Positions 55,156 through 63,886 of a stretch of 64,000 nucleotides of DNA are shown here, piece after piece. The DNA is from Collinsella sp. An2. GTDB lineage: Bacteria; Actinomycetota; Coriobacteriia; Coriobacteriales; Coriobacteriaceae. The stretch covers positions 81,014 to 145,013 of the forward strand of contig NZ_NFJW01000005.1 in assembly GCF_002160065.1 (NCBI RefSeq), in the 5' to 3' direction. Positions within the stretch are counted from its first letter, which is position 1. Each line of letters begins with the position of its first letter. A program made the translations under genes and the position numbers. The notes beneath the pieces were generated by a model that had not been told where the DNA came from, did no database searches, and saw only the letters and a program-made list of their open reading frames with translations.

Positions 55156-55169
55156 GTGACAAATGTCAC
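55156..55169. promoter_or_regulatory. Palindrome GTGACAAATGTCAC upstream of the kinase gene
   Basis: Six-base arms GTGACA/TGTCAC with an AA centre, 74 bases before the kinase ATG on the minus strand. A related site lies 185 bases away in front of the ABC operon. Likely operator of the NarL-type regulator (inference). Confidence 0.55.
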
Positions 55170-55354
55170 CCTTCTCCCCCGCATCTCCCATCCCCCGGAA
55201 GCGCTGCCGGCGAACCCTCTGGATACGCCCAGCCGTCTCGGGACGGCGCGTTCGGGCATCGTACAAGCACGCGGAACGCAGGGGCGGCACGCACGCTTTG
55301 GGAGAACAAGGACGCCGGGCCATGCACGGGTGCCCGCGGAGGGGTGCGCAACTC

Positions 55355-55368
55355 GTGACAAACCTCAC
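55355..55368. promoter_or_regulatory. Related half-conserved site GTGACAAACCTCAC upstream of the ABC operon
   Basis: Shares GTGACAAA and TCAC in the same spacing with the site at 55156, lying 60 bases before the ATG of the ABC ATPase gene. The right arm is weaker. The rest of 55083-55427 shows no gene. Confidence 0.5.
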
Positions 55369-55427
55369 TTCCGCCACGGGATGCCGAAGGCAATACTGCA
55401 AGCATCCACGATGCATGAGGAGGTCTC

Positions 55428-56552
55428 ATGTCCACGCAACATCCCGTCAGCGACGCCTTGGTCGCCACCGGTCTCGTCGAGTCCGCCGCCGCCCCATCGG
55501 TGGCAGCCCCGGCCCCGCCCGCCGAGCCCGCGGACCGCGGCATCAACTCAACAGCAACCGAGGGCGCCGCCCCCATCATCGCTGTGCGCCAGCTCGTCAA
55601 GCGCTACGGCGACCTCACCGCCCTCGACCACTTCGACCTCACCGTCCACCGCGGCGAGATCTTTGGCCTGCTCGGTCCCAACGGCTGCGGCAAGACCACG
55701 GCCATCAACTGCATGCTTCAGCTCCTTGGCTACCAAAAGGGCACCATCGAGCTCTTTGGGGAGCGTATGACGCCCACCCGCTACGACCTCAAGCGACGCA
55801 TCGGCATCGTGCCGCAGCAGGTCGCCGTCTTTGAAGAGCTCACGGTGACCGAGAACATCGACGCCTTCTGCTCGCTCTATGTATCCGACTGCCGCGCACG
55901 CCGCAAGCTTGTGGAGGACGCCATCGCCTTCACGGGGCTGGGAGACTTCCGGCGCTTCCGGCCGCGCAAGCTCTCGGGCGGCCTGCTCCGGCGCCTCAAC
56001 ATCGCCTGTGGCATCGCGCATCGACCCGAGCTCATCTTTTTTGACGAGCCCACCGTCGCTGTCGACCCGCAGAGCCGAAACGCCATCCTCGGAGGTATCC
56101 TGCACCTTGTAGACGAGGGCGCCACGGTGGTCTACACCAGCCACTATATGGAAGAAGTCGAGCAGATCTGCAGCCGTGTGATGATCATGGACCATGGCCG
56201 CACCGTGGCCGAGGGCACCGTCGGCGAGCTCAAAGCCATGATCGACATGGGCGAGAAGATCGTGGCCGAGGTGCCCGGCCTGTCCGCACGCGCACTCGAA
56301 GCGGTGCGTTACCTGCCGTGCGTGCTGCGGGCGAGCTACCGCGGCCGCGAGCTGCACGTGGCCTGCGCACAGGGGTCGAGCCATCTGGCCGAGGTTCTCG
56401 GCGTGCTCAACGATGCCGGCGCAGAGCCCGTACGTGTGTACTCTGAGCCGCCGACGCTCAACGACGTCTTCCTGGAAATCACCGGCAGCGACCTGCGCGA
56501 CAGCGAGGGCGGCGGCGACCCCGACGCCTCGCGCAGCCGCAGCGGGCGGTGA
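55428..56552 (+). CDS. ABC-2 exporter ATP-binding protein
   Basis: 374 aa. After a 45-residue Ala/Pro-rich lead comes a standard ATPase: Walker [10 protein letters not shown] at 83-91, Q-loop [16 protein letters not shown], signature [12 protein letters not shown] (L in place of the usual Q), Walker [14 protein letters not shown] and H-loop TSHYMEE. GAGGAGG is before the ATG. The two permease genes follow at 6 and -14 bases. The set fits drug, lantibiotic or peptide efflux and probably answers to the divergent two-component system. Confidence 0.95.
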   Translation: MSTQHPVSDALVATGLVESAAAPSVAAPAPPAEPADRGINSTATEGAAPIIAVRQLVKRYGDLTALDHFDLTVHRGEIFGLLGPNGCGKTTAINCMLQLLGYQKGTIELFGERMTPTRYDLKRRIGIVPQQVAVFEELTVTENIDAFCSLYVSDCRARRKLVEDAIAFTGLGDFRRFRPRKLSGGLLRRLNIACGIAHRPELIFFDEPTVAVDPQSRNAILGGILHLVDEGATVVYTSHYMEEVEQICSRVMIMDHGRTVAEGTVGELKAMIDMGEKIVAEVPGLSARALEAVRYLPCVLRASYRGRELHVACAQGSSHLAEVLGVLNDAGAEPVRVYSEPPTLNDVFLEITGSDLRDSEGGGDPDASRSRSGR

Positions 56553-56558
56553 CCCGCC

Positions 56559-57797
56559 ATGCTCGCACTCATCGCCCGTAACGTCCGCACGAGCCTTCGC
56601 AACACGAGCATCGTGATCTGGGCGTTTCTCTTCCCCCTCATCATGGCCACCATCTTCATGACGATGTTCTCGAACTTCTCAAGCTCGCAGTACGCAAGCG
56701 ACATCCCGCTCGGCGTGGTGGCCGACGCCCGCTGGAACGCGGCTACAGGCCTGCGCGAGCTGGTCGAGGGCCTGGCCGGAGAAGGAGCGGCCGCCCACAG
56801 CTCGGAGGAGACGCGCGCCGTCGAAAGCGATGCCTCAGAGAAGGACAGTCCCCTCTTCGCCCTCACCCGCTACGCCACCGCCGACGACGCCCGAGCCGCC
56901 GTGCTCGCCGGCGACGTTGCGGCCTACCTCGCGGTTGACGCCGCGGGCAAGCCCGTACTCTACGTGTCCCCCGCCGACAGCGGCACTACCAGCCAGGCTA
57001 TCATCCAGCTCGTGCTCGACCGCTACCTGCAAGGCGAGGAGCTCGCCGCCAACCTTGCCGAGCACGACCCGGCCGCTCTCGCCTCCTCCGAGTCGGCCGC
57101 GTCGTTTGCCCGGAACCTCGCCGACTCTCGCGCCGGCACGGTCGAGCTCGATATTCTTCGCGAGCCGCCGCAAGAGATGAGCCGCTATTACTACGCGCTG
57201 CTGGGATACTCGTGCATCATGTGCACCGATGTGGCCAAGACCCTCATCGAGCGCACACGATCCGGCGCCTCCGCCCTTGGCGACCGCTGCCAGGTGAGCG
57301 CCACCCCGCCGAGCCGACAACTGGTGGCGGCAATCGCCGCGAGCTGGCTCATCGTGATGGCAAGCATGCTCGTCACCATCGCCTTCCTGTGGCTCGTCGC
57401 CGGCGTCTCGTTTGGTGGGCGCGTATGGCTGACTCCGGTGGCCTGCGCGGCCTGCGCCCTCGTCTCGTGCGCCTTCGGAGCGTTCATCGGGTCGCTTCCC
57501 GGCGCCAACCCGCGCGTCAAAGACGCCCTCGTCACCATCTGCACACTTGCGCTCTCGCTCCCCGCCGGGCTCTTTGGCGAGCCGGCCGTGGAGCTCGGCA
57601 ACTGGCTCACCCGCAACATGCCGCTTCTGCAGCTCATCAACCCGGCCACCCAGGCGACGGACGCCTTCTTTGCCTTGACCTTCTACGACTCCCTCGCGCC
57701 GTTTGGCCAGGCGCTCGCGGCGCTCGTGGGAATCGCCGCCGTGCTTGCCCTGGGCGCCGCGCTCTGCATGAGGAGGACCCGCCATGCCCATTGTTAG
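56559..57797 (+). CDS. ABC-2 family permease (first)
   Basis: 412 aa. One N-terminal membrane helix (SIVIWAFLFPLIMATIFMTMF), a ~180-residue outer domain, then about five helices near the C-terminus (QLVAAIAASWLIVMASMLVTIAFL onward), the layout of ABC-2/YhgE-type exporters. It overlaps the next permease gene by 14 bases, so translation is coupled. Substrate unknown. Confidence 0.9.
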   Translation: MLALIARNVRTSLRNTSIVIWAFLFPLIMATIFMTMFSNFSSSQYASDIPLGVVADARWNAATGLRELVEGLAGEGAAAHSSEETRAVESDASEKDSPLFALTRYATADDARAAVLAGDVAAYLAVDAAGKPVLYVSPADSGTTSQAIIQLVLDRYLQGEELAANLAEHDPAALASSESAASFARNLADSRAGTVELDILREPPQEMSRYYYALLGYSCIMCTDVAKTLIERTRSGASALGDRCQVSATPPSRQLVAAIAASWLIVMASMLVTIAFLWLVAGVSFGGRVWLTPVACAACALVSCAFGAFIGSLPGANPRVKDALVTICTLALSLPAGLFGEPAVELGNWLTRNMPLLQLINPATQATDAFFALTFYDSLAPFGQALAALVGIAAVLALGAALCMRRTRHAHC

Positions 57798-58968
57798 CAT
57801 CGCCTGCCGGCTCGTGCGCGAGCATCGCGTACTTTTTGCCGTGTACGTTCTGCTGTTCTCAATCGTGGGCGCGCTTGCTGCGGGAAGCATAGGACCCGCC
57901 AGCGCCGAGGACTACGAGGCCGCCCGTCCCACGGCTGCGGTCGTGGACCGCGACGGCAGCACCGTCTCGCGCGCGCTCACGGCGTATCTTGAAAACACCT
58001 GCGAGCTCGTGGAGGTGGAGGACACCGCCCTTTCCCTGCAGGAATCCGCTGCCAACGACTACGCCAACTACGTGCTTGTCATCCCCGCGGGCTACGGCGA
58101 CGCGCTGATGGCTGCCGCGCGAACAGACGCCGACGCGCCCGAGCTCGAGTGCATCGTGAGCTATCGAAACGCCTCCGGCGCCCTCGTCGACCAGCGGGTG
58201 CGTACCTGGACGCAGGAGCTCTACGCGCTTGCCGCCGCAAGCGACGCGCCCGCGAGCGAACTGGTGGGCCTGGTTGCCGACGCGCAGCTGACAGGTGTGG
58301 CCGTGCAGACCGCGCCCACCGCCGAAACCGGCATCCCCGTCTCTTACCTGGTGTACTGCCAGTTTGCGCTCTACGCCCTCTTCGGCGGCATCGCGGCAAT
58401 CGTGGGTACGGGCCTCTTCAGCCTGCGGCTGCCCAGCATCCGACAACGCATCGGGGCGTCATGCGTGCCCCAGACGCGCTTCGACGCGCAGGTGGTGGGC
58501 GCCATCGCGCTGTGCGGACTCGCGGTGTGGGCCATCAACGCCGGTGCAGGGCTCGCACTCTACCACGCGGAGTTAGCCCCGGTGCCACCCGTCTTTGTTC
58601 TGCTTATGCTTGTGCTGCTGCTGGCGCTCACCCTGGTGGGCATGGCGTTCGGCTTTCTGGTGTGGCAGCTCAATGTGCGCCACGAGCTCATCCACGCCAT
58701 CTGCAACATCGCGGCCATGGTCGTGGCGTTTTTGGGCGGCACGTGGGTCCCGCTCGACAACATGTCTGAAGCCGTGACGGCGGTGGCACGCTTTACGCCA
58801 GGATACTGGGCAGTGAGCGGCATGCAGGAACTCGTGCGGGCCACGAGCGTGTCCCCCGACCTGGTGCGCACGGTGCTGCTGGACGCCGGCATCGTGGCGC
58901 TCTTCGCTCTGGCCATCGCGACAGCGGGGCTCGCCGTGGGGCGGGCTCGAAGGGCCACACAGGCATGA
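57784..58968 (+). CDS. ABC-2 family permease (second)
   Basis: 394 aa with the same plan: N-terminal helix (VLFAVYVLLFSIVGALAAGS), outer domain, and five to six C-terminal helices (SYLVYCQFALYALFGGIAAIVG onward) including WVPLDNMSEAV...FTPGYWAVSGMQEL, typical of ABC-2. With the first permease it should form a heterodimer. The 209 bases after its stop contain a weak hairpin (GACCCT...AGGGTC, about 59022-59042) and no gene. Confidence 0.9.
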   Translation: MPIVSIACRLVREHRVLFAVYVLLFSIVGALAAGSIGPASAEDYEAARPTAAVVDRDGSTVSRALTAYLENTCELVEVEDTALSLQESAANDYANYVLVIPAGYGDALMAAARTDADAPELECIVSYRNASGALVDQRVRTWTQELYALAAASDAPASELVGLVADAQLTGVAVQTAPTAETGIPVSYLVYCQFALYALFGGIAAIVGTGLFSLRLPSIRQRIGASCVPQTRFDAQVVGAIALCGLAVWAINAGAGLALYHAELAPVPPVFVLLMLVLLLALTLVGMAFGFLVWQLNVRHELIHAICNIAAMVVAFLGGTWVPLDNMSEAVTAVARFTPGYWAVSGMQELVRATSVSPDLVRTVLLDAGIVALFALAIATAGLAVGRARRATQA

Positions 58969-59141
58969 TGCAAGCGAACGGTGCCGGGCGTGCGCTCGCG
59001 ATACGCCCGCGTGTTCCCCGTCTTGACCCTGCGAGGATAGGGTCGGTGAACCGGATGCCGCACGGCCTGCCGACCCGACGGACCAGATAACGCGTGATCG
59101 CATGATCGCTGGACCGGCAGGCCGGATGATGCACAGCTTGC

Positions 59142-59178
59142 TGGACCGCCACGCCGCCAGGTCCTATACTGGCGCCCA
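59142..59178 (+). promoter_or_regulatory. Promoter of gluQ giving a likely leaderless mRNA
   Basis: TATACT (59165-59170) ends eight bases before the gluQ ATG, so transcription would start at or next to the ATG. TGGACC at 59142 is a possible -35 with a 17-base spacer. No Shine-Dalgarno is present. Confidence 0.5.
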
Positions 59179-60155
59179 TGAGTATCCCGGCTTCACATCA
59201 CCGCACCCCGCGCGGACGTTTCGCCCCCTCCCCTTCCGGCCGCATGCATCTGGGCAACGTTTTTGCTTCGCTCGTTGCCTGGCTATCCGTGCGCAGCCAG
59301 GGAGGCTCGATCGTCATGCGCATCGAGGACCTCGATCCCCGAACTCAGAGCGGCCCTTGGACCGACCTGCTGCTGGACGACCTACACTGGCTTGGCCTGG
59401 AATGGGACGAAGGCCCCTACCGGCAGCGCGACCGCATGCCCCTCTATGAAGACGCTCTGGCTCACCTTGACCGGCAGGGCGTTCTCTACCCCTGCTTCTG
59501 TACGCGAGCAGAGCTGCACGCCGCAAGCGCGCCGCACGCAAGCGACGGAACACCTATCTATGCAGGCACCTGCCGCAACCTGTCCGCCCAGGACGTAGCG
59601 GAGCGATCCCACCTGCGTCCTGCCGCCCAACGCCTGCGCGTGCCCGAGCCCGATGCGCCGAACGGCACGATCTCGTTCGTCGACCGCGTCTATGGCCCTC
59701 AGCGCGAAATCCTCGCACGCGAATGCGGCGACTTCTTGGTACGCCGAAGCGACGGGGTCTTTGCCTATCAGCTCGCCGTTGTGGTCGACGACGCAGACAT
59801 GGGCGTCACCGAAGTTGTCCGCGGATGTGACCTGCTGGGATCCGTTCCGCGCCAGATGTATCTGCAAGAGCTTCTGGGGCTTCCCCACCCCGCATACGCT
59901 CACGTACCCCTTTTGACCACGCCCGACGGGCGACGGCTCTCCAAACGCGACCGTGACCTCGACATGGAAGGGCTTCGCGAGCACTTCGGAACGCCCGAGC
60001 GTCTGCTGGGCTGGCTCGCCGGCACCACGGGCCTTGCGCCGGACACACGGCCGCGCAGCGCAGCCGATCTTGTCGAGCTCTTTGACTGGAATCTTGTGCG
60101 CACCCACCGCGACAACATCTGCATCGACCCCAGCGAACTCTACTGGCGCGCCTAG
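59178..60155 (+). CDS. gluQ: Glutamyl-Q tRNA(Asp) synthetase
   Basis: 325 aa, a GluRS catalytic domain without the anticodon-binding part. HIGH-like PSGRMHLGN at 19-27, zinc ligands C106, C108, Y128 and C132 (CFCTR, YAGTC), and KMSKS-like RRLSKRD. This length and zinc pattern are specific for GluQ, which attaches glutamate to queuosine in tRNA(Asp). The start has no ribosome site; see promoter. Confidence 0.92.
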   Translation: MSIPASHHRTPRGRFAPSPSGRMHLGNVFASLVAWLSVRSQGGSIVMRIEDLDPRTQSGPWTDLLLDDLHWLGLEWDEGPYRQRDRMPLYEDALAHLDRQGVLYPCFCTRAELHAASAPHASDGTPIYAGTCRNLSAQDVAERSHLRPAAQRLRVPEPDAPNGTISFVDRVYGPQREILARECGDFLVRRSDGVFAYQLAVVVDDADMGVTEVVRGCDLLGSVPRQMYLQELLGLPHPAYAHVPLLTTPDGRRLSKRDRDLDMEGLREHFGTPERLLGWLAGTTGLAPDTRPRSAADLVELFDWNLVRTHRDNICIDPSELYWRA

Positions 60156-60210
60156 CGACGCCGGCGAAGCACTTCCGAGGACCTCGACAGTACCTTCGAG
60201 GCTCTTCCCC

Positions 60211-60405
60211 GTGAAATTGCGTACCCCGTTTTCGGGTTACGTACGTCTGGCGGAAGTTGCGTACGTCCAACGGCAGTTGCGTGTGCCTACCAGAAATTGC
60301 GGGCGCGATTCGGCCATTTCCGGCTTCAAAAAGAGGCGAATGTGGCCGAAATCCTCTATCAACTTTACAATCGCGCACGCAACTTGAAAACGGGGCACGT
60401 AACCT
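60211..60405. repeat. Convergent 20-bp-period box arrays around a hairpin core
   Basis: Five boxes on one strand (GTGAAATTGC 60211, TTCGGGTTAC 60231, CGGAAGTTGC 60251, CGGCAGTTGC 60271, CAGAAATTGC 60291), exactly 20 bp apart, face two opposite boxes ACGCAACTTG (60377) and ACGTAACCTC (60397), also 20 bp apart. Between them GCGCGATT (60303) and AATCGCGC (60369) form an outer pair and ATTCGGCCA/TGGCCGAAAT an inner one. The spacer AAAACGGGG occurs in both arms. The design matches the elements at 7744-7860 and 9220-9390. It fills most of the gap between gluQ and the IS110 remnant; the rest (60406-60535) shows nothing. Confidence 0.88.
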
Positions 60406-60549
60406 CAGCCTCGCAGTCCCTCAGCCCGTAGGCCCTCAAACCCCGTGTACGTCCTATGAGCCTCGACTTCGCGCTATAGCCCTCGGCTCCTACAGGCCTT
60501 AAGCAGCAAAGCCCGCATCCCTCCCCGGCCTAAACAGACGATATGAGAA

Positions 60550-60647
60550 AGCCATTGAAGGGAAAGCCTCCCCGCGGCATACCGGGTCGCGGGCTGGGCG
60601 GGAACAATGGCTGTGTATCGTCAACCTGCGGTACCCGCCGTACCGCA
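60550..60647 (+). ncRNA. Candidate bridge-RNA region of the IS110 left end
   Basis: AGCCATTG (60550) pairs perfectly with CAATGGCT (60605), enclosing an internal stem CCCGCG/CGCGGG; a second hairpin TGCGGTA/TACCGCA (60627-60647) follows. The copy at 63901-63996 keeps both stems while differing inside. IS110 elements are known to encode bridge RNAs in the non-coding end next to the recombinase; position and fold agree. Expression and loop pairing were not tested. Confidence 0.45.
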
Positions 60648-60667
60648 CGTATGGGAGGAGGCTCCCC

Positions 60668-60799
60668 ATGACCCGTGTTACCTCCATCGGGCTCGACGTA
60701 CACGCCCGCTCCGTGTCGGCCTGCGCGTTCAACCTCTACACGGGCGAGGTGACGCAGAGGGCCTTCGGCACGGACGCCGAGGAGATGGCCTCCTGGATC
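60668..60799 (+). pseudogene. IS110 transposase, N-terminal fragment
   Basis: ATG with GGGAGGAGG upstream; MTRVTSIGLDVHARSVSACA carries the first catalytic Asp of the DEDD (RuvC-like) domain. After about SWIKN the sequence changes to the tRNA terminator and the frame runs on through the tRNA gene, so most of the ~350-400-aa enzyme is missing. Confidence 0.82.
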
Positions 60800-60830
60800 A
60801 AAAATGCCCGCATCCCTTGGGGACACGGGC
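60797..60830 (-). terminator. Terminator of the tRNA-Ser gene
   Basis: On the minus strand TGCCCG..CCC..GG..CGGGCA is followed by TTTTTGA. It starts 14 bases after the tRNA CCA end, and the IS110 remnant abuts it. Confidence 0.8.
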
Positions 60831-60843
60831 ACTGTAATTCGGC

Positions 60844-60934
60844 TGGCGGAGAGCTGGGGATTCGAACCCCAGATTCCCTTGTGGGGAATACTCGCTTAGC
60901 AGGCGAGCACCTTCGGCCTCTCGGTCAGCTCTCC
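60844..60934 (-). tRNA. tRNA-Ser (anticodon GCU), CCA encoded
   Basis: Read on the minus strand: acceptor GGAGAGC/GCTCTCC, D-arm with GACCGAGAGGCC, anticodon arm CTCGC-CTGCTAA-GCGAG (anticodon GCT, reads AGC/AGU), a long class II variable arm (TATTCCCCACAAGGGAATC) and T-arm CTGGGGTTCGAATCCCCAG, then discriminator G and CCA. All stems pair. Confidence 0.97.
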
Positions 60935-61147
60935 GTAGCAAGGTCATATATTACCGTACCAATGCGCCAAAGCACAAGGATGCTGCACAACTCTTTTAGA
61001 ATCTTGGAGAATTGATTCCCCGCAACGCCCACGACCCTGGTCGAAAGACCCGGCCGGAAGGCGGCGTTCACCCCAAGTATCGGCTACGCACAGGCCCGCC
61101 CCGTCGGCGGTTCGACCCCGCCTGCACCACACATGCTCCAGGCGGTC

Positions 61148-63544
61148 CTAGGACATCATGGATCTGCTGATGACACCCAGCTCGTCGTTGCCCATGATGT
61201 GCCACATGCCGCGCACGCAGCGATTCGCCAAGTGAAGGAAGCTGTTGTCGGCAAGCAGCACCGCCGCGTCCGAAATCTGCCGCGCTACGGCCGGGTCGGG
61301 TGGAACCGGCAGGCCTTCGTCGTGCAGCGTCGCGGCGACCTCGTCCAGGTCGGGGCGGTCGGACCTGCCCATCTCGGCCATCAGCGGTCCCATCTCACTG
61401 CGCACGAGCTCACCCAGCCGGCCGTTCTCGGGAACCAAGCAATAGCACGCCAGAGCCGCCTCGCGATTCCCCAGGTTCCAAAACGCAAACGCGCCGCGGT
61501 AGTACAGGTATGCCAGCGACTCCCGCTCGAACGCCACGCGCACCCCATGGCGGACAACCTCTACAACCTCCTGGAAGCGCTCCAGACGCGCCAAAACGTT
61601 CACCATCATGAAGTGGGCCTGCATGGAGGTTGCAGCCATGTCCAGCAGCTTGCGCGCCTCGACAAGCGCACGGTCCAAATCGCCCGCGCGGAAGCACGCA
61701 TCGCTCAACTCATATTGGGCGAAGAAGAGCGCGTCCGGCACGCGATGAATACGCACGGCGGGATCGTCGACAACGAGCGGCAAGACGATGCGTCCCAGAT
61801 AGCTTTCGCAGAACTCGCTTCGCAGCGGCCGGTCGCTGAGCAGCTCGGCCGCGGCACACGACGCCTCGAGCTCCCCCACCAGGCCCACGAACCCCTCGAC
61901 AGCCCGATCGCGGTCATAGGGCATCAGGTCGCGCAGCGCATGCAGGCGCGCCATGTACGGGTCGTCCGGCGCCTCCATGACCTCGAGCTCGGAGGCCTTG
62001 TCCGCCAGCAAGAGCCTCTGCAGCTTTGGGGGAAGCGTGCGATCGTCGTCGCGCGGAGCCACAAACAACTCCGGGGTCTGCACCACGGGCATCTCCGCCC
62101 GGGTTAGGTACACCTCAAGCGCTTTCCGAGCAGCGCCGCCCCGCAGCGGAGCTCCATCAAGCCGCTCGGCGAGCGGAACGAGCTCTGCGGTAAACGCCGT
62201 TCGATCGAACTGGAAGGCCCGCTGTGGAGACCTCGTTTGTCTGTCGAGACAGACGACCGTGCACGAACCCAGCATCAGGCTCGACGCAAATGCAGCCGCG
62301 GCAACAACCAGAACCATCCGGTCTGCATACTCCACCGCCACCGCAGCACGCTCGACGTCGTCCAACACGTGCCAAGCCCCCGCCGCCTGATCGTAGAGCC
62401 CCTGTGGCAGGGCATCGACATCGGGGGCAATGAACTCGACAGCAAAGCGCTTCTTAGCGGCGTCGCAACGGAAGTTGTATTCGAAGCGCACCGTGAAGTT
62501 GAGAGCCTCGCAACACGCTGCAAAGCGCGTGCGCATGTCCCAGTCTCCGCCCGGCACACACGAAACCGCGCCCGGACACGCCCACCCGTTGGGAGAGGTC
62601 GCATCGGCAAGCACCGACTTGACGCTGGATGTGACCGAGACAAACGAGCGCTGATCCAGCAGCGAGCATGCTTCTTCCGAAGGCGAGGCCGTCACGGCGC
62701 GCAGCCCGAAGCCCATGGCCACGAGCACCCGATACACCCGGTTGATCGCCGCCTCGACCGACAGCAGAAATCCTTGGTCGGCAGCGTCGACCTCATCGCG
62801 GTCGAACACCAGATAAAAGCCGTCCATACGGTCGATGCGCACCAGGGTGACTGGGCATTTTGCCACGATAGCGCGCAGGCGGTCGCAGTCGATTGCCCCC
62901 AGCACCCGCCGCGCAAAACGCTCGATGCCCGACGGATCTTGCTGCGCATCAATGCGGTACAGCATGGCCGCGATAGCATCGGGCAATGCGACCGACGTGA
63001 AATCGTGGAACAGCTGAACCTGACGTCCGAGCGGCCTGGGTGCCACGTCTACCGTGCTTGTCCCGACACGGCGCGGCCGAAGCGCGTTGTCCAGCACGCA
63101 GAAACGCAGGTATACCGAGGCCATGAACGGACGATACGTCAGGCTTCGCTGCGTGTTCCACGTTGCCACATCGGCCACCTCGCGCATGGTGCCCGAAAAC
63201 GCCCCGCGATACCGCCCATGAGGCTGCAGATCGTCGCGGGAATCCTTCACGTACAGCGTTCCCGCGTGCCCGTTGGCGTCGGGCACCGCGACAACGTCTG
63301 GATTGCCGGCCGGAGCCAGCGTGATGGGATGGTCCACATGGAAGACGCCGCCGTGGTTATCCACGTACGCCAGTATGGAAACGGTCATCGCGGTCTCGAA
63401 CCGCACGATATAGCAAGAGCCACGTTCGGGAATGGGGCATGCATCCCAAATAACGCCGTACTGCACCCCCTTCTGCTGGCCGGGAAGCACGGGAAGCTTC
63501 TTTCGGCCTGCAAGAAGCGGAAGCTTGAACGAATGATCGGACAC
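61148..63544 (-). CDS. Large uncharacterised protein with C-terminal TPR-like helices
   Basis: 798 aa from a GTG at 63544 with GGGGGTG upstream. No membrane segment or signal peptide apart from a hydrophobic stretch (MVLVVAAAAFASSLMLGS, about 428-445) inside the protein. Residues about 610-720 look like helical repeats of TPR type (ALFFAQYELSDACFRAGDLDRALVEARKLLD, MQAHFMMVNVLARLERFQEVVEVV, LAYLYYRGAFAFWNLGNREAALACY). The N-terminal 600 residues match no family I recognise. It lies upstream of tRNA-Ser on the same strand. Confidence 0.7.
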   Translation of the reverse strand: MSDHSFKLPLLAGRKKLPVLPGQQKGVQYGVIWDACPIPERGSCYIVRFETAMTVSILAYVDNHGGVFHVDHPITLAPAGNPDVVAVPDANGHAGTLYVKDSRDDLQPHGRYRGAFSGTMREVADVATWNTQRSLTYRPFMASVYLRFCVLDNALRPRRVGTSTVDVAPRPLGRQVQLFHDFTSVALPDAIAAMLYRIDAQQDPSGIERFARRVLGAIDCDRLRAIVAKCPVTLVRIDRMDGFYLVFDRDEVDAADQGFLLSVEAAINRVYRVLVAMGFGLRAVTASPSEEACSLLDQRSFVSVTSSVKSVLADATSPNGWACPGAVSCVPGGDWDMRTRFAACCEALNFTVRFEYNFRCDAAKKRFAVEFIAPDVDALPQGLYDQAAGAWHVLDDVERAAVAVEYADRMVLVVAAAAFASSLMLGSCTVVCLDRQTRSPQRAFQFDRTAFTAELVPLAERLDGAPLRGGAARKALEVYLTRAEMPVVQTPELFVAPRDDDRTLPPKLQRLLLADKASELEVMEAPDDPYMARLHALRDLMPYDRDRAVEGFVGLVGELEASCAAAELLSDRPLRSEFCESYLGRIVLPLVVDDPAVRIHRVPDALFFAQYELSDACFRAGDLDRALVEARKLLDMAATSMQAHFMMVNVLARLERFQEVVEVVRHGVRVAFERESLAYLYYRGAFAFWNLGNREAALACYCLVPENGRLGELVRSEMGPLMAEMGRSDRPDLDEVAATLHDEGLPVPPDPAVARQISDAAVLLADNSFLHLANRCVRGMWHIMGNDELGVISRSMMS

Positions 63545-63886
63545 GAATGCACCCCCTGGGTCATAACGGCGCTGCAGTGCCGCCTATTCCCATTGTGCCT
63601 GTTGCCGCCGGACCGGCATCAAACTATTCCGTCTGTGGGCAAATCGCTCGCCGAACGTATGGCGGCCTGTGCGAGGAGACGCAAGGACCCTCTGGCGGCA
63701 CAGCTCGATGCGGTCGTAGGCGTGCGGGCATCTGGTGTCACGGTCAGTGCAGCCACCGCGGCCGACGCAGTCAGCGCCATAGCCGGCGTCATCACCGCAG
63801 CCACCACGGCCGACGCAGCAACCACGGCCGCCGCCGTAGCCACCGCAAACACCACGGCCAGCGCAACTGCCTGGTGACGCCATATG
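63545..63886. other. Gene-free stretch with GCC/ACC-rich low-complexity sequence
   Basis: Contains the leader of the 798-aa gene and then (about 63740-63870) imperfect short repeats of ACCACGGCCGACGCAG type that read Ala/Thr-rich in every frame. Frames on both strands are open, but none has a ribosome site or family features. No gene called. Confidence 0.4.

Larger units (their letters stand above)
60536..60799 (+). mobile_element. IS110-family element, left end only (truncated)
   Basis: Begins at AGACGATATGAG, the point where similarity to the second copy at 63887 starts. It holds the 132-base non-coding left end and the first ~44 codons of the transposase, and stops at the terminator of the tRNA-Ser gene. 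No right end was found, so it is a remnant. Confidence 0.8.

Noticed and set aside
61098..61127. T-arm-like sequence GGCGGTTCGACCCCGCC followed by TGCACCAC, suggesting a tRNA or tmRNA 3-prime end
   Set aside because: No matching acceptor 5-prime strand, D-arm or anticodon arm could be found upstream, and the gap is too small for tmRNA. At most a tRNA fragment.
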